Of a stretch of 8,269 bases of DNA, positions 6,185 to 8,269 are shown in pieces. Positions within the stretch are counted from its first letter, which is position 1; every line of letters begins with the position of its first letter. The stretch is from NCBI GenBank assembly GCA_013821585.1, contig JACDGO010000075.1, positions 1-8,269 on the forward strand. The letters run 5' to 3'. This DNA is from Sphingomonadaceae bacterium (GTDB lineage Bacteria; Pseudomonadota; Alphaproteobacteria; Sphingomonadales; Sphingomonadaceae). The translations under genes were made by a program, and so were the position numbers. The notes under the pieces were generated by a model. That model saw only the letters and a list, made by a program, of their open reading frames with translations. It ran no database searches and was not told where the DNA came from.

Positions 6185-6829
6185 ATGACGATCAGCGCGG
6201 TCGATTTCGCCAGTTTGCTGTGCTCGCGGCTGTGCCATGACCTGCTGAGCCCGGTCGGCGCGATGAACAACGGCCTCGAGCTGCTCGCCGACGAGACCGA
6301 TCCGGAAATGCGCCAGCGCTGCCTCGAGCTGCTTGGCGAGAGCGCGCGGGCGTCCGCCAACAAGCTCAAGTTCTTCCGCCTCGCGTTCGGCGCGGCAGGC
6401 GGGTTCGGCGACACCGTCGATACGCGCGAAGCGAACGCGGCGATCGAAGGACTGCTTGGGCATGACGGACGGATCGAGATCGGCTGGATGGTCGGCGAGA
6501 CGAGCTTGTCCAAGACCGCAATCAAGGTGCTCCTGAACCTCGTGCTGATCGCCGGCGACGCGCTCGTGCGCGGCGGGCGGCTCGACATCGGTGGGGAGGC
6601 GCACGACGGGACGACCGAGATCGTCGTGCGCGCCGAGGGGCCGCGCCTCGTGCTCGACCCCGAGCTGCGCACGGCGCTCAACGGTGAGGCGAGCGACGAG
6701 GGGCTGACGCCGCGCGCGGCCGCCGCCTGGCTGGTCCACCACCTCGCGCGGGAAAGTGGCGGGCACGCGCAGGTATCGTCGCCCGACCCGACGGTATTGC
6801 TGTTCGGCGCGACGCTCGGCGGCGCCTAA
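6185..6829 (+). CDS. chpT: Histidine phosphotransferase ChpT (214 aa)
   Basis: ChpT passes phosphate from the hybrid kinase CckA to the cell-cycle regulator CtrA and to CpdR in alphaproteobacteria, controlling division, motility and, in some species, GTA production. The diagnostic start is FASLLCSRLCHDLLSPVGAMNNGLELL, with phosphorylated His18 followed by Asp19 (SRLCHDL). Residues about 5-80 form the helical hairpin that dimerises. Residues about 85-214 are a degenerate kinase-like ATPase fold with no recognisable N- or G-boxes, as expected for a phosphotransferase that does not bind ATP. The start ATG has GGGGGA four bases before it. cheA follows 35 bases after the stop in the same direction, so co-transcription is likely. 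CckA, CtrA and CpdR are not in the window. Confidence 0.92.
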   Translation: MTISAVDFASLLCSRLCHDLLSPVGAMNNGLELLADETDPEMRQRCLELLGESARASANKLKFFRLAFGAAGGFGDTVDTREANAAIEGLLGHDGRIEIGWMVGETSLSKTAIKVLLNLVLIAGDALVRGGRLDIGGEAHDGTTEIVVRAEGPRLVLDPELRTALNGEASDEGLTPRAAAAWLVHHLARESGGHAQVSSPDPTVLLFGATLGGA

Positions 6830-6864
6830 CGCCCCCTTAACCACCGCGCGGGCATGACAGCGCG

Positions 6865-8269
6865 ATGGACGATCTCACCAGCGAATTTGTCGCGGAAACG
6901 CGCGAGACGCTCGAACGCGTCGGCGCGAGCCTCGTCGCGTGGGAGGCCAATCCCGCCGACGCCGCGCGGCTCGATGAGATTTTTCGCTTCGTCCATACGG
7001 TGAAGGGAAGCTGCGGCTTCCTCGATTTTGGCCGGATCGGCGCGCTCGCGCACGCCGCGGAAAGCGCGCTCGCCGAGGTCCGCGACGGCAAGCGCGCGGC
7101 GACACCGGCGCTGGTCGGGGCGATGCTGCGCCTGATCGACCGGATCGCGCTGCTGAGCGATGCGCTGGAAAGCGGCGCGGATGTTCCGGACGAAGCGGGC
7201 GATGCGACGCTGATCGCAGCGCTCGACGGGCAATCGGAAATCCCCGTCGTCGCGGAACCGGCACAGCGCGGCGCGCGCAGCATTCGCGTGGCGGTCGATC
7301 TTCTCGAAGCGTTGATGAACCAGGTTTCCGACCTCGTGCTCGCGCGCAACGATCTCGCGCGGCGGCTGCGCGAGGGAGACGATAGCGAACTCGCGCTCGA
7401 GCGGCTGTCGGCGACCGTCGCCGATGTACGCGACAGCGTCACGCGCACGCGGATGCAGCCAATCGAGAAGCTTTTCGCCACGCTGCCGCGACTCGCCCGC
7501 GATACCGCCGCGGCGACGGGTAAGGACGTGCATCTCGAGATCGAAGGTGGTGACGTCGAGATCGACCGCGAGATGGTCGAGCTGATCCGCGATCCGCTGA
7601 CGCACATCGTCCGCAACGCGATCGACCATGGTATCGAAGCGCCCGAGGTCCGCCGTGCGGCGGGCAAGGCGTCGGCGGGAACGCTGCGTATCGCCGCACG
7701 CCAGTCGGGCAATCAGGTTTCGATCGAGATCGACGACGACGGGCGCGGAGTCGATATCGCCGCGCTGAAGGCGGGCGCGATCGCCGCGAAGCTCATCGAC
7801 GCCGACGCGGCGGGCGTATTGAGCGACGAAGCGGCGCTGCAACTGATGTTCGCGCCCGGTCTTTCGACCGCGACGGAAGTCACCGCGGTTTCGGGGCGCG
7901 GTGTCGGGATGGACGTGGCGCGCGACAATGTCGAACGGCTCGGCGGCACGATCGCGCTCGCGAATCGGCCGGGCAGGGGGCTGACGATCACATTGCGCGC
8001 GCCCCTTACGCTCAGCATCATGAGCGCGATCGTCATCGAGGCGGGGGGGCAGATGTTCGCCGTCCCGCGCGCGGCGATCGAGGAGATTGTCGCCGCCGAC
8101 AGCGCGGCGGTGCGCGTCGAGCGCGTCGGCGACGGCCGCCTCGCGGTCGTTCGCGGCGCGCTCTTGACAGTCGTGCCGCTTGGCGGTGCGCTCGGACTCG
8201 ACGATGCGGACCCGGTGCGGCTCGTGATCGTCGACCCGCCGGGCGGGCGCCGTTTCGCGCTCGGCGTCG
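6865..8269 (+). CDS. cheA: Chemotaxis histidine kinase CheA, P2-less, 3' end outside window
   Basis: CheA autophosphorylates in receptor arrays and passes phosphate to CheY and CheB. The frame is open from ATG 6865 to the window edge (468 residues). P1/HPt is residues 1-105 with phospho-His44 in FRFVHTVKGSCGFLDF. A linker of only about 30 residues leads straight to the P3 dimerisation helices (about 138-205, RSIRVAVDLLEALMNQVSDL and TRTRMQPIEKLF), so there is no P2 domain for CheY docking. The P4 ATPase has an N-box HIVRNAIDHGIE (Asn251), G1 DDDGRGVD (290-297), G2 SGRGVGMDV (343-351) and GRGLTITLRAPLTLSIM (370-386). The P5 CheW-like domain begins at about 387 (SAIVIEAGGQMFAVP) and is cut by the edge. 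No strong ribosome site precedes the ATG. Adjacent chpT suggests shared transcription. cheW, a CheY-like gene, cheB and cheR would be expected to follow. Confidence 0.93.
   Translation, partial: MDDLTSEFVAETRETLERVGASLVAWEANPADAARLDEIFRFVHTVKGSCGFLDFGRIGALAHAAESALAEVRDGKRAATPALVGAMLRLIDRIALLSDALESGADVPDEAGDATLIAALDGQSEIPVVAEPAQRGARSIRVAVDLLEALMNQVSDLVLARNDLARRLREGDDSELALERLSATVADVRDSVTRTRMQPIEKLFATLPRLARDTAAATGKDVHLEIEGGDVEIDREMVELIRDPLTHIVRNAIDHGIEAPEVRRAAGKASAGTLRIAARQSGNQVSIEIDDDGRGVDIAALKAGAIAAKLIDADAAGVLSDEAALQLMFAPGLSTATEVTAVSGRGVGMDVARDNVERLGGTIALANRPGRGLTITLRAPLTLSIMSAIVIEAGGQMFAVPRAAIEEIVAADSAAVRVERVGDGRLAVVRGALLTVVPLGGALGLDDADPVRLVIVDPPGGRRFALGV

Noticed and set aside
5267..6844. 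A 525-codon minus-strand frame
   Set aside because: It is the antisense of the methyltransferase-like gene and chpT, with no motif of its own.
6826..7842. A 338-codon minus-strand frame opposite cheA
   Set aside because: cheA on the plus strand has all catalytic boxes over this interval, so the opposite frame is a shadow.

Overview
This is a GC-rich window of bacterial chromosome, roughly two-thirds G+C by eye. The gene set points to an alphaproteobacterium, probably of the Sphingomonadales. The main reason is chpT, the histidine phosphotransferase of the alphaproteobacterial CckA-ChpT-CtrA cell-cycle relay, which sits directly upstream of a cheA. A gene-transfer-agent-like terminase end and an EttA-type ABC-F protein fit the same group. 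The genus is inference.

Left part (1-1420). The window opens inside the C-terminal end of a phage or GTA-type terminase large subunit. One extra T at 100-102 shifts its frame, and no portal gene follows. An intact tRNA-Val(GAC) with encoded CCA comes next. Convergent to it on the minus strand is a PhzF-family isomerase-like protein that starts with TTG.

Middle (1421-3196). Also on the minus strand are a very small lipoprotein made almost entirely of Asn/Asp-Ala helical repeats, with a clear intrinsic terminator after it, and a secreted M28 zinc aminopeptidase with a PA-type insertion. The gap between them carries a perfect inverted repeat and a direct repeat.

Right part (3197-8269). Everything here is on the plus strand. 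ettA, a translation factor ABC-F ATPase, diverges from the peptidase. Four bases after ettA is a broken reading frame that is easily overlooked. It encodes a protein with a PD-(D/E)XK-nuclease-like core (ETDI ... MENK ... Q), interrupted by an in-frame TGA where the context suggests Trp, and apparently cut short by the next gene. That next gene is an exported SAM-methyltransferase-fold protein. chpT and a CheA histidine kinase follow. The kinase lacks the P2 domain and runs off the right edge.

I found no CRISPR array, insertion sequence or intact defence operon. The best leads are the decayed nuclease-like gene behind ettA, the 12/21-base periodic lipoprotein, the frameshifted terminase end beside a tRNA gene, and the chpT-cheA pairing.
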